Program-made: the position numbers and the translations under genes | In this document: positions 25,695 to 34,228 of the stretch, one piece after another | Layout: the number at the start of each line of letters is the position of its first letter | Numbering within the stretch: the first letter of the stretch is position 1 | Origin: an uncultured Lachnospiraceae bacterium | GTDB lineage: Bacteria > Bacillota > Clostridia > Lachnospirales > Lachnospiraceae | Assembly (NCBI GenBank): GCA_944380095.1 | Contig: CALWGP010000002.1 | Location: 1 to 57,438 of the forward strand | Direction of reading: 5' to 3' | Length of the DNA stretch: 57,438 nt | The notes under the pieces: model-generated | Told to the model about the DNA's origin: nothing | What the model saw: the letters and a program-made list of their open reading frames with translations, nothing else | Databases searched by the model: none

Positions 25695-27232
25695 CTTATC
25701 CTTTTCTCCTCTTCCTTTCGCAGACAGGCTGCGATCCCGTCCACGCTGCTGGGCAGGGCCGTCAGGAACGTCTCCTTTGTCAGCGCCGCAAGCTGTGCGC
25801 TGCAGGACGGTCCCATGCTCACATAAACCGGTTTTTTCTTTTCCCGCCCGTTTCCCTGTGCCGTTTTTGTTTCTTCCGGTTTTTGGGTCAAAAACCATGC
25901 CCGCACCGCAGAAGCGCTTCCAAACACCAGATAATCCGGCGCCGTTTCCCCTTCCGTTTGCAGCCGTGCGCATTCCAGGGCTTCCCGGTCCGGCACGGTT
26001 TCATACAAAGGCCAGTCCAGGAAGGGAATCCGGAAGCATTCAAAAGCTTTGGGCAGATCCGGGCCGGCCTGGGCCGCCCGCAAAAACAGGGCCCCCTTCC
26101 CCCCTTCTTTGCAAATCCTGCCGCACAGCCCTTCCCCCAGATGGGCGCCGTCATAACGCTTAGGCATATAATCCGGATACAGCCCGGCTTCCTCCAAAGC
26201 TTTCCCGGTGCCCGGGCCGATGACCGCAATCTTCTTTCCCGCCAGCATCCGCAGATCCTTTTTCTCCTTTTTCATCTTCTCCCAAAAGATCCTAACGCCG
26301 TTTGGGCTGGTAAAAACCAGCCAGTCCCAGCCGGAAAAATCCGGAAGGGGTCCCGGGATGGGACAAATTTTTAAAATCCCCGTATCCTGCACCTGCGCGC
26401 CTTCCCAGAAAAGACGTTCTTCCAGATGCCGGGCAAAGCTGCGGCTGCCGGCCGCCCCTACCCGGACGCCGGCCAGGGGCGACAGCCTTTTTTCGGGCAG
26501 AAGTTCAAACGCTGCGGTCTTCCCGATAACGATCACCGCCGGAGCCGTCAGTCCGGCTTCCTTTGCCCGGGCGGCCAGCTCTTTTAAAGGCGCCCGGACG
26601 CACCGCTGCCGCAGGGTGGCGCCTTCCATGATCACCGCCGCAGGGGTATCCGCTGCCTTTCCTTCCTCCATCAGCCGCCGGGCAATCCCTTCCAGATGAT
26701 GCATCCCCATCAGGATGACCAATGTCCCTTCCAGCCGGGCCAGGGAAGGAAAATCCAGATCCGGCCCTTCTTTCCCGTCTTCCCGGACGGCGGTGCCGGT
26801 AACCACCGTCACCGCCCGACTCATCCCCCTGTGGGTCACGGGAATGCCCGCCGCCTCCGGGACCGCCACAGCCGAAGTGATGCCCGGCAGGCAGCGGCAG
26901 GAAATCCCCTCTTTGTGCAGGGCCAGGAATTCTTCTCCCCCCCGGCCGAACACATAAGGATCCCCGCCCTTTAGGCGCAGCACCTTTTTGCCTTCCCTGG
27001 CTTTTTGGATCAGCAGGCCGTTGATCTGCTCCTGCTTCATGGAATGCTGTCCCCGGCGCTTCCCCACATAAATTTTTTCGCAGTCTTCCGGCGCTAAGTC
27101 CGGCAGGCTTTTGTCGATGAGATCGTCATAGACCAGGGTTTCGCAGGTCCGCAGGCAGCAGCGCACCTCTTCTGTCAGCAGGGAGGCATCCCCGCATCCC
27201 GCCCCGGCCAGCACCACGCTTCCCGTTTTCAT
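25673..27232 (-). CDS. cobA-hemD: uroporphyrinogen-III C-methyltransferase / uroporphyrinogen-III synthase fusion
   Basis: A 519-residue bifunctional enzyme. Residues 1 to about 245 form a CobA/SUMT-type SAM methyltransferase: VVLAGAGCGDASLLT, LKGGDPYVFGRGGEE, and TSAVAVPEAAGIPVTHRG. Residues about 260-519 form the HemD uroporphyrinogen-III synthase fold (WLVFTSPNGVRIFWE and YLVFGSASAVRAWF). It turns hydroxymethylbilane into precorrin-2 in one polypeptide, a common Clostridia fusion. The ATG overlaps the hemC stop (ATGA) and AGAGGAG precedes it. The route to precorrin-2 points to siroheme or cobalamin rather than protoheme. Confidence 0.93.
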   Translation of the reverse strand: MKTGSVVLAGAGCGDASLLTEEVRCCLRTCETLVYDDLIDKSLPDLAPEDCEKIYVGKRRGQHSMKQEQINGLLIQKAREGKKVLRLKGGDPYVFGRGGEEFLALHKEGISCRCLPGITSAVAVPEAAGIPVTHRGMSRAVTVVTGTAVREDGKEGPDLDFPSLARLEGTLVILMGMHHLEGIARRLMEEGKAADTPAAVIMEGATLRQRCVRAPLKELAARAKEAGLTAPAVIVIGKTAAFELLPEKRLSPLAGVRVGAAGSRSFARHLEERLFWEGAQVQDTGILKICPIPGPLPDFSGWDWLVFTSPNGVRIFWEKMKKEKKDLRMLAGKKIAVIGPGTGKALEEAGLYPDYMPKRYDGAHLGEGLCGRICKEGGKGALFLRAAQAGPDLPKAFECFRIPFLDWPLYETVPDREALECARLQTEGETAPDYLVFGSASAVRAWFLTQKPEETKTAQGNGREKKKPVYVSMGPSCSAQLAALTKETFLTALPSSVDGIAACLRKEEEKRIRCRDFVD

Positions 27233-28134
27233 CTTTTGGTTTCTCCTCTCAAAATCCGCGCGGCCTCTTGCGCCAGTTTGCCGCCCAAACCCGGGGTCGT
27301 GCAAAGTTCCCCGCCAAGGCTGCACGTCTGCATTCCGTAGCGGGCGTCCAAAAGCAGCCGGTTTCCCTGCCTGCGGCACCATGCCGCGGCCGCCTGGCTG
27401 CAGTCCGCTTCCAGCTCTTTGAGTACGCTGCGCTCCGTTTCAAAACACAGCTCCGTTTCTTCCTGTGTGATACGCCTGCAAAGGCCGGACAGCCGGTCCG
27501 GCATGTCCCTCCTGCCCTCCGCCACGATGATCCCCTGACAGGCGGCGGGAAGGAACCGCTCCGGCTCCAGGGGGCAAAAGTCCAGCCCCGGTTCCGTTTC
27601 CGGGCCGATTTCCAGCCGGTCCAGCCCCGCCTTTGCCAGCAGCAGGCCGTCGTATTGTCCTTCTTTCAGTTTCCGGATCCGGGTTTCCACGTTGCCCCGG
27701 ACCAGCTGGCAGGACACCCCTTCCCAAAGCAGGCCTGCCTGCAAAATCCGTCTCTGGCTTCCCGTCCCCAGGCAAAAGGGGCGTCCCTCGCCCGGCCCTT
27801 TCGCCCCTTTTGGCAAAAGCAATACGTCCCGCACGTCCCCCCGGGGCAGCACGGCGGCGATGGTCAGGCCTACCGCCAGGCGCCCGGGCAGGTCCTTGGC
27901 GGAATGAACCGCCAGGTCGATCTTTTCCTCCAGCAGGGCCTGTTCAAATTCGGAAACAAACAGGCCCTTGTCCCCGATTTCGGAAAGGGGACGGTCCAAA
28001 ACCCGGTCCCCTTTTGTCTGCATAATCACAAGCCGTATCTTAAGGTCTTTCTCCTGCCGCCGGAGGGCTTGCTCCACCAGCTGCGCCTGCCTAAGGGCCA
28101 GACGGCTTCCCCTTGTCCCGATCCTGATTGTCAC
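27229..28134 (-). CDS. hemC: hydroxymethylbilane synthase (porphobilinogen deaminase)
   Basis: A 301-residue enzyme that polymerises four porphobilinogens. Landmarks: RIGTRGSRLALRQAQ, DKGLFVSEFEQALL, AVHSAKDLP with catalytic D81, and RGNVETRIRKL. The dipyrromethane cofactor cysteine is C245, but its loop reads LEADCSQAAAAW where the family normally has L-x-G-G-C-x-x-P. The Gly-Gly and Pro are thus lost while the Cys stays. The start is GTG, overlapping the stop of sirC (GTGA). The deviant loop is worth checking, but the rest looks functional. Confidence 0.92.
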   Translation of the reverse strand: MTIRIGTRGSRLALRQAQLVEQALRRQEKDLKIRLVIMQTKGDRVLDRPLSEIGDKGLFVSEFEQALLEEKIDLAVHSAKDLPGRLAVGLTIAAVLPRGDVRDVLLLPKGAKGPGEGRPFCLGTGSQRRILQAGLLWEGVSCQLVRGNVETRIRKLKEGQYDGLLLAKAGLDRLEIGPETEPGLDFCPLEPERFLPAACQGIIVAEGRRDMPDRLSGLCRRITQEETELCFETERSVLKELEADCSQAAAAWCRRQGNRLLLDARYGMQTCSLGGELCTTPGLGGKLAQEAARILRGETKR

Positions 28135-28760
28135 CTCGTCCCTCCCATTCCATGCAAAAGTTCCCTAAGCTCCTGCAGGGTCACTTCCCCTTCCCTGCGC
28201 AGACAGTAATCGAACAGTTTTTCCATGATCCGGGCCCGCACGGCCTGGTCTTTGGAACAGTTTGCCACCTCACAGCGCAGCTGTCCCAAAAGGTCAATCA
28301 CCGTCCCAATCCCTTCCGGCAGGCAGCGCTCTACTTTTTTCCTCATCCATGCCGCGGCCGCGGGGCAGTTCCCGTCCGTGGAAATCCCCACGGTCAGCGC
28401 CCCTTCCCTGACCAGCGCCGGGAAAAAGAAGGTGCACTTTTCCCGGTCGTCCGCCACATTGACCGGGACGCCGTGCGCCCTGCACCATTCCGAAATCCTT
28501 CCGTTTAAGGCGCCGTCGTCCGTGGCCGCGATCACAAAGGCCGCGCCCTCCAGATCCCCTTCCCGGTATTCCCTTTCCGTCAAAACAATGCCGTACCTGT
28601 GGGCGATTTTTTCAAACTCCGGGCAAAACCGCAGGGAAACTGCCGTAAGCTTCGGTCCGAAAGCGGACAGTTTTTCCGCCTTTCCCGCCGCCACGGGGCC
28701 CCCGCCTATAATCACGCCCTTTTTTCCTTCGATTTCCACAAAAAACGGAAAATATCCCAT
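28131..28760 (-). CDS. sirC: precorrin-2 dehydrogenase / sirohydrochlorin ferrochelatase-type protein
   Basis: A 209-residue NAD-dependent enzyme of the CysG N-terminal/Met8p family. It starts MGYFPFFVEIEGKKGVIIGGGPVAAGKAEK-type: a short strand, then the Rossmann GGGPVA loop. Conserved later parts are AATDDGALNGRISEWCR and VNVADDREKCTFFFPALV, with the dimerisation motif ISTDGNCPAAAAWMRKK. It oxidises precorrin-2 to sirohydrochlorin and in some members inserts iron. No separate ferrochelatase gene lies in the operon, so this protein may do both steps. GAGGGGG precedes the ATG. Confidence 0.9.
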   Translation of the reverse strand: MGYFPFFVEIEGKKGVIIGGGPVAAGKAEKLSAFGPKLTAVSLRFCPEFEKIAHRYGIVLTEREYREGDLEGAAFVIAATDDGALNGRISEWCRAHGVPVNVADDREKCTFFFPALVREGALTVGISTDGNCPAAAAWMRKKVERCLPEGIGTVIDLLGQLRCEVANCSKDQAVRARIMEKLFDYCLRREGEVTLQELRELLHGMGGTR

Positions 28761-28777
28761 CGAAACCCCCTCTTTCT

Positions 28778-29899
28778 TTATTCCAGCGCCCGCAGCAGGG
28801 CTTCAAAGGACCGGCTGTCCATCCTATCCCGCAGAAGATAGACCAGTTTTTCAAAGGGCATCCCTTCGTACCGGCTTTTCCACTCTTCCATCCGGCCCGC
28901 TGCTTCGTGCAGGGCCAGCGCCTTAAACAGGGCGCTGCACTCCTCTTCCAGAATCCCTGCCGCGTCTTTTGCCGCCTGCTGCCTTTCTTCGTTGTTCTGC
29001 CGCGCAAGGGTTTTAAAATCGTCGATGGAAACCAGGCGGCAGCCTTCCATCTTCCCGATTCCGGCGTCAATATCCGCCGGGACCGAAACGTCCACAAAAA
29101 GCCGCTCCTTCCTGGTCCTGACAGCCTCTTTGGCCCGGCCCGCCGTAATGGTATAGTGAGGGCTTGCGGTGGCGGAAATCACCGCGTCCGCCTGGTCCAG
29201 CCACGCATACCGGTCCGCGTAATCTACGTTCTGTACCTGGCCGCTGCCGTCCCGGTACAGCCCCCTGTGGGTGCGGGTGGTGGCAATGACCCGGATTTCT
29301 TTGCGTCCGAGCAGGTTTTTCAATATGGTCCCGCCGATCCGGCCGCTGCTGCCGATGAGCAGCACCGTCTTTTTTCCCGGGCGGAAATGAAACACTTCCG
29401 CGGCCGCCAGCGTGGCCACCGAAACGGAAGCCTTGGAAATCATGGTTTCGGTTTTGATCCGCTTGGCGCAGGCCAGCGCCGCCTGGAAAACCGCGTGGAT
29501 TTCATATCCGGCGGCCTGGCAGGCCACGCAGAGCTGATAGGCGTTTCTCACCTGTCCCAGGATCTCGTCTTCCCCCAGGACCATGGAATCCATCCCGCAG
29601 GTTACCCAGAACAGATGCCGGATGGCGCTTTTTCCTTCGTAACGCCGGACCGTTTCCCGGATCCGTTCCGGATCCGTCCCCGATTTTTCCGCCAGCAGTT
29701 CTTCCAGGATGGAAAAACTTCCCGCCTGCCCCTGCACGTAAATTTCCGTGCGGTTGCAGGTGGACAACAGCACTGCCCGTATTTTCTCCGGCCTGTCTGC
29801 AAGCTTCTTTACACATTCCTCCGCCTCTTTGGGGGAAAAGGCAAAGCGCTGGCGCAGCTGTGCCCCGGCCGTTTTATGACTGATACTGATGCATTCCAT
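28778..29899 (-). CDS. hemA: glutamyl-tRNA reductase
   Basis: A 373-residue enzyme starting the C5 route to tetrapyrroles: Glu-tRNA to glutamate-1-semialdehyde with NADPH. Catalytic C48 sits in LLSTCNRTEIY; SISHKTAGAQLR, GMDSMVLGEDEILGQVRNAY and the Rossmann region LLIGSSGRIGG follow. The family usually has G-x-G-x-M in the nucleotide loop; here it is GSSGRIG. The ATG at 29899 has GGGGAAAC upstream; a TTG six codons earlier lacks a ribosome site. First tetrapyrrole gene after the reductase fusion. Confidence 0.93.
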   Translation of the reverse strand: MECISISHKTAGAQLRQRFAFSPKEAEECVKKLADRPEKIRAVLLSTCNRTEIYVQGQAGSFSILEELLAEKSGTDPERIRETVRRYEGKSAIRHLFWVTCGMDSMVLGEDEILGQVRNAYQLCVACQAAGYEIHAVFQAALACAKRIKTETMISKASVSVATLAAAEVFHFRPGKKTVLLIGSSGRIGGTILKNLLGRKEIRVIATTRTHRGLYRDGSGQVQNVDYADRYAWLDQADAVISATASPHYTITAGRAKEAVRTRKERLFVDVSVPADIDAGIGKMEGCRLVSIDDFKTLARQNNEERQQAAKDAAGILEEECSALFKALALHEAAGRMEEWKSRYEGMPFEKLVYLLRDRMDSRSFEALLRALE

Positions 29900-29919
29900 G
29901 TTTTGTTTCCCCGTCAAAG

Positions 29920-30024
29920 GGGGCTTTCACGGCAAACCGCCCTTCTGCAGCGTCTTTTCCGCGAAAGCCCCTGTTTATTCTTTCCTGTTTGCCGCTGTCC
30001 GCGCCTTTGCGTCCCCTACAGGGG
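29920..30024 (-). other. hairpins between the reductase fusion and hemA
   Basis: GGGGCTTTC (29920-29928) is the reverse complement of GAAAGCCCC (29963-29971), enclosing a 34-base loop. A smaller CCCCTACAGGGG hairpin lies at 30013-30024. There is no clean T-run, so these may be partial terminators or processing sites that lower hem expression relative to the upstream gene. Confidence 0.4.
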
Positions 30025-30036
30025 CGGGCAGGCCGG

Positions 30037-32622
30037 TCAGCAGGTAGCGCCGCCCTTTAAGTGAAGCTGGGCGCCGATAATCTCTTCTTTCCGCGCCAGA
30101 ATGTCGTCGGCCAGAAGCTGCGCCTGCACGTTTTCAAACCCGATCCTGTCGATGGTGTCCGCAAAGCGCTCGCCGGTTTTGCCCTGTTCCCTGAAAAGCA
30201 GGATGGCTTTTTCCAGGACGGAAAGCACTTCTTCTTCCTGCAAAAAGATTTTGTCCAGCATCCGGCCTTTGGCCACTTTCTTGCCCCAGCGGCCCCCGAT
30301 ATATACCCGGTAGCCATAGGTGCCGTCCGCCACCGCGCCGAAAGGACATTTGCCGATACAGCGTCCGCAGTTGTTGCACTTTTCGGGATCCATCACGATC
30401 TTGCCGTCCACCACCCGGGAAGCGCCCACAGGACAGGTCAGGGAAACCTGGCAGCGGCCGCAGCCTTTGCACTTGTCCAAATCCACCGTAGGCACCCGCT
30501 GGCCCACGATGCCGAAGTCGTTTAGGTTGGGCTTCACACAGTTGTTGGGACAGCCTCCCACCGCGATTTTGAACTTGTGGGGCAGCTTGACGGAAGCGTA
30601 GCCGTGATAGAACCGCTCGTGGATCTTTTCGGACAGGGCATAGCTGTCCAGCAGGCCGTACTGGCAGGTAGTTCCCTTACAGGCCACCACGGGGCGGACT
30701 TTGGAGCCGGTGCCGCCGGTTTCCAGGCCGGCCTGGGCCAGGAAGGCGCGCAGCTCTTCGATCTTTTCAAAGGGTACGCCCACAATCTCCATGGTCAGGC
30801 GGGTGGTCATGACCACTTCGCCGCTGCCGAATTTCTCCGCGGCCTCCGCGATCCGGATCTGTTCCGCCGCCGTGACCTTGCCGTTTCTGGTGATCACGCG
30901 GACGTTGAAGTTATCCGTCCCCTTATTGTGCAGGCAGCCTAAGGCCTTCACCCGGGTAATCTCCTCCGCCGGCACCGTCACCGTTCCCGGCTTTTTTTCC
31001 ACCTTGATTTCATTGAAGAAAGAAGAGCCTTCCAGCACCTTCGTATTGGTATAACCGTAATGTTTCAGCCGGTTCTGCAGCAGATAAGCCCGTTTGCCCT
31101 TCGCGCACACCAGCAAAAGCTTCTCTTCTTTTCCAAGGCCGGGCACTTCCCCGTTCACCGAAAGCAGATCCACATAGACGGCCCCGGGAATGGTGGGGCC
31201 TGCCGGGTTGACGTCCACCACCCGGTAGTCTTTCGCCGCCCCCGCCAGATACTCCGCCGGGGTGAAGCTGTCCATATCCCCGTTTAACTTATTCATCAGG
31301 ATACACACCGCCTGGACAAAGGGATGGATGGCCGTGGAAAAGGGGGGCGCGTACGCCAGATCCAGATTGGTCAGATCTTCCAGACAGGCTTTCATGGAAA
31401 TCGCCGTCACGCCGATATCCGTCACCTTATCCACCGCCCCGGGCCCCAGCACCTGGACGCCCAGCAGCCGGTGGGTGCTTCTGTCCGCCACCACCTTGAC
31501 GGCAAACCACGCTGCGCCGGGATAATAGTGGGCCTTATCGTCCGTCACCGCCAGGGCGCAGACGGGATCGAAACCGGCCGCCATGGCCTGCTCCTCGGAA
31601 AGCCCGGTCCTGCCGCCGTTTAAGCCCGGCAGCTTCACCACCCCGGTTCCCAGGACGCCGGGATAGGAAACGCTGCGCCCGCCCAGGGCCAGGGCCAGGG
31701 TACGGCCTTCCATGTTGGCGGAAGACCCCATGGGCGACCACTGCCGCTGTCCGGTGATCCGGCTTACGACCATGGCGCAGTCGCCCGCCGCGTACACCCC
31801 TTCCACATTGGTGGCCAGTTGATCGTCCACCAGGATGGTCCCCTTGACCATCTCGATGCCCGTATCCTGCAAAAATCCCGTATTGGGACGGATGCCCAAA
31901 GAAAGGATCACCAGCTGTGCGTCAAGCAGCCCCTGGTCGGTCTGCACGCCCTGCGCTTTCCTGTCGCCTGCAACCCCTTCCAGCCGGGTGGACGTCAGGA
32001 CGCGGATTCCCTTTTTCTCCAGATGCCTTTTCGCAAAATCCGCCATTTCCCGGTCAAACCCGGGCATGATCTGGCCGGCCATATCGATCACCGTCACGGA
32101 AACCCCTTTCTCCAGCAGGTTCTCCGCCACTTCCAGGCCGATGAAGCCGCCGCCTGCCACCACGGCCTGCTTCACGCCGTTTTTCTCCAGATAGTCCCTG
32201 GCTTCGATGGCGTCGTCCGGGGTACGCATCACAAAGACCCCCGGCAGGCTCATCCCCGGCAGGGGCGGCACCACAGGGGACGCCCCCGTGGCGATCACAC
32301 AGGCGTCGTACTCATAAGTCTCCTGCGTCCCGGTACGCAAATTGTTTGCCGTCGCTTTCTTTTCCCTGGGATCCAGGGCGGTCACTTCCCGCTGCGTATA
32401 AACCATGGCGCCTGTGAGATCCGAAAATTTCTCCGGCGTGTTCACAATCAGCTGCCCCTTGTCCGCAATGGCCCCGCCCAGATAATAGGGCAGTCCGCAG
32501 CCCGCATAGGAAATATCCTTCCCTTTTGTCACAATCGTCACTTCCGCATCCGGATTGACCCGTTTGAACTTTGCGGCCGCCTTTGTCCCGGCCGCCACAC
32601 CGCCGATTACCAGTAATTTCAT
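30037..32622 (-). CDS. multidomain NAD(P)H reductase: CoA-disulfide reductase, rhodanese, siroheme reductase and 4Fe-4S modules
   Basis: An 861-residue fusion. Residues 1-450 form an FAD/NAD(P)H pyridine-nucleotide oxidoreductase of the CoA-disulfide reductase type, with FAD loop VIGGVAAGTKAA, active-site C42 in AGCGLPYYLGG, NAD loop AGGGFIGLEVAE and YAAGDCA. Residues about 465-535 are a rhodanese domain with C506 in VCAKGKR. Residues about 550-710 match a sulfite/nitrite-reductase ferredoxin-like and siroheme-4Fe4S half with C648, C653, C691 and C695 (CKGTTC and GGCPNNC). Residues 715-760 hold two 4Fe-4S motifs (C718, 721, 724, 730 and C749, 752, 755, 759). The gene heads the tetrapyrrole operon that makes sirohydrochlorin. 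A persulfide, sulfite or polysulfide reducing role is inferred; nitrite is the alternative. No other reductase subunit is nearby. Confidence 0.88.
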   Translation of the reverse strand: MKLLVIGGVAAGTKAAAKFKRVNPDAEVTIVTKGKDISYAGCGLPYYLGGAIADKGQLIVNTPEKFSDLTGAMVYTQREVTALDPREKKATANNLRTGTQETYEYDACVIATGASPVVPPLPGMSLPGVFVMRTPDDAIEARDYLEKNGVKQAVVAGGGFIGLEVAENLLEKGVSVTVIDMAGQIMPGFDREMADFAKRHLEKKGIRVLTSTRLEGVAGDRKAQGVQTDQGLLDAQLVILSLGIRPNTGFLQDTGIEMVKGTILVDDQLATNVEGVYAAGDCAMVVSRITGQRQWSPMGSSANMEGRTLALALGGRSVSYPGVLGTGVVKLPGLNGGRTGLSEEQAMAAGFDPVCALAVTDDKAHYYPGAAWFAVKVVADRSTHRLLGVQVLGPGAVDKVTDIGVTAISMKACLEDLTNLDLAYAPPFSTAIHPFVQAVCILMNKLNGDMDSFTPAEYLAGAAKDYRVVDVNPAGPTIPGAVYVDLLSVNGEVPGLGKEEKLLLVCAKGKRAYLLQNRLKHYGYTNTKVLEGSSFFNEIKVEKKPGTVTVPAEEITRVKALGCLHNKGTDNFNVRVITRNGKVTAAEQIRIAEAAEKFGSGEVVMTTRLTMEIVGVPFEKIEELRAFLAQAGLETGGTGSKVRPVVACKGTTCQYGLLDSYALSEKIHERFYHGYASVKLPHKFKIAVGGCPNNCVKPNLNDFGIVGQRVPTVDLDKCKGCGRCQVSLTCPVGASRVVDGKIVMDPEKCNNCGRCIGKCPFGAVADGTYGYRVYIGGRWGKKVAKGRMLDKIFLQEEEVLSVLEKAILLFREQGKTGERFADTIDRIGFENVQAQLLADDILARKEEIIGAQLHLKGGATC

Positions 32623-32670
32623 ATCGAAGCCCTTCCTCTTTTTTCTTTCGTTGCCTTAAGTTCCAGTATC

Positions 32671-32699
32671 ATTGTACGCCTGTTTTTCCATAAAGTAAA
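32671..32699 (-). promoter_or_regulatory. sigma-A promoter of the reductase-hem operon
   Basis: Minus-strand TTTACT (32699-32694), 17-base spacer, TACAAT (32676-32671). Start near 32664, giving a 42-base leader. Confidence 0.65.
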
Positions 32700-32707
32700 A
32701 TAATTAA

Positions 32708-33044
32708 ATCTATGCTTCCCATAAATTTTTCTTCTGCATATTTTCCTGCCTTATCGAAACCTTCCGTGCCCTGGAAGAACTCTGCCCCCTCATCGACCGG
32801 GCCATTTCGGCCCTCTCCCCTTTCCGGGAGCAGATGGAGGCCGAAGCCAAAAAAAACAGCCCGCCGTTGGGCGGACTATTTTTCAAACCGGGGATTTTCT
32901 TCTTTTGAATCCGATACCGGGATCCATGTGGATGAAAGCCGGTACGAAGCAGCGGTCATCCTCCCCTCCCTGGTCAACGGCGTCCATTTCTCCCTGGATA
33001 TGGACAGCCTGGCAAAACAGCTGCTTTGCCAGGACGCGCCCTGA
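32708..33044 (+). pseudogene. frameshifted remnant of an unidentified small protein
   Basis: Two protein-like stretches lie in different plus-strand frames. The first contains FRALEELCPLIDRAIS and SPFREQMEAEAKK; the second contains ESDTGIHVDESRYEAAVILP and DSLAKQLLCQDAP before a TGA at 33042-33044. Removing one A from the run of eight at 32849-32856 joins them as AEAKKTARRWADYFSNRGF. No start codon or ribosome site is present in the first frame, which opens after a stop at 32705. I do not recognise the family. The whole 32623-33060 interval otherwise holds only the reductase promoter and the argC terminator. It may be a decayed gene; slippage at the A run is less likely given the missing start. 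Confidence 0.45.
32849..32877 (-). terminator. intrinsic terminator of argC
   Basis: On the minus strand AGTCCGCC-CAAC-GGCGGGCT (32877-32858) is followed by G and eight T (32856-32849). Located about 185 bases past the argC stop, inside the plus-strand remnant. Confidence 0.7.
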
Positions 33045-33060
33045 TCCGGCGGCGCGCCGT

Positions 33061-34113
33061 TTACGGGAACAGGGGCGGCATGACAAGCCCCTGTTCCTCC
33101 GGCAGTCCGAATAGCAGGTTCATGTTCTGCACCGCCTGCCCCGCCGCGCCTTTGACCAGGTTGTCCATGGCACCCATCATAATGACGCGCTTCGTGCGGG
33201 CGTCCACCGCGATGTTGACATCCACGTAGTTGCTGCCTTCCACCCAGCGGGTCTCCGGGCAGACTCCTTTTTCCAGGAAGCGGATGAACCGTTCTTTCCC
33301 GTAATATCTTTCATATACGTCCCGCAGCTGTTCCTCCGAAGGCAGCCCTTGGTCCGTTTCCTTTAAAGAGGCATAGGCAGTCACCAGGATCCCCCGGTTC
33401 ATGGGCACCAGATGAGGGGTAAAGCTCAGCACCACCGGACGGCCCGCCGCGTTGGAAAGCTGCTCCTCGATTTCCGGCGTATGCCGGTGGGAGGCCACCC
33501 CGTAGGCCTTGATATTTTCGTTTACTTCACAGAAAAGGTTCTGTACCTTCGCCCCCCGTCCCGCTCCGGAAGTGCCGCTTTTGGCGTCAATAATTATGGT
33601 ATCCGGATCGATCAGCCCTTCTTTGAGCAGCGGATAAACGGAAAGGATGGAACAGGTGGGATAACAGCCCGGATTGGCCACCAGCCGGGTCTTTTTAATT
33701 TTCTCCCGGTTGAGTTCGCACAGCCCGTAAACCGCCTGTCCGATCAGCTGCGGGGACTTGTGGGGAATCTGATACCATTTTTCATACACATCCACGTCGC
33801 TGATCCGGTAGTCCGCGCTTAAGTCCACCACCTTTACCTTTTTTAAAATCTCCTCATCCAGGACGGAAGCCAGAAATCCCTGGGGCGTGGCCGTAAAAAT
33901 CACGTCCACCTGCCCTGCCAGCTCTTTTAGGTTGTCGTCTTTGCACACATCGTCCACAATCCGGAACAGGTTTTGGTAAACCGATGCATACTCTTTCTCA
34001 ATGTAGCTGCGGGAGCCGTACCATTTGATTTCCACGTCCCCATGCCCCAAAAGAAGCCGGACCAGTTCCCCTCCCGCATAGCCTGTCGCTCCGATAATTC
34101 CTGCACGAATCAT
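33061..34113 (-). CDS. argC: N-acetyl-gamma-glutamyl-phosphate reductase
   Basis: A 350-residue NADPH-dependent reductase, the third step of arginine synthesis. NADP loop GATGYAGGELVRLLL starts at residue 8; catalytic C150 lies in ANPGCYPT; later landmarks are SGTSGAGRGAK and YGVASHRHTPEIEEQL. AAGGAGG precedes the ATG at 34113. It is separated from argJBD, which is unusual because argC often leads that operon, and is divergent from argG with shared ARG boxes. Confidence 0.95.
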   Translation of the reverse strand: MIRAGIIGATGYAGGELVRLLLGHGDVEIKWYGSRSYIEKEYASVYQNLFRIVDDVCKDDNLKELAGQVDVIFTATPQGFLASVLDEEILKKVKVVDLSADYRISDVDVYEKWYQIPHKSPQLIGQAVYGLCELNREKIKKTRLVANPGCYPTCSILSVYPLLKEGLIDPDTIIIDAKSGTSGAGRGAKVQNLFCEVNENIKAYGVASHRHTPEIEEQLSNAAGRPVVLSFTPHLVPMNRGILVTAYASLKETDQGLPSEEQLRDVYERYYGKERFIRFLEKGVCPETRWVEGSNYVDVNIAVDARTKRVIMMGAMDNLVKGAAGQAVQNMNLLFGLPEEQGLVMPPLFP

Positions 34114-34199
34114 CTTTTCCTCCTTATCCCCGCTTTGTGTGCGGCGCTTAAAATCCAATTGAAAAAAACGCGGTCCCACAGGGCCCGGCATTTGGTCAT

Positions 34200-34228
34200 A
34201 TCATACTACTGAAGTGAATAATATTCAA
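34200..34228 (-). promoter_or_regulatory. argC promoter
   Basis: Minus-strand TTGAAT (34228-34223), 17-base spacer, TATGAT (34205-34200). The -35 lies within ARG box 1, so ArgR binding would block it. Confidence 0.75.

Noticed and set aside
32883..33086. 67-codon minus-strand open frame after argC
   Set aside because: It overlaps the end of argC and looks like the antisense of the plus-strand remnant; no ribosome site.
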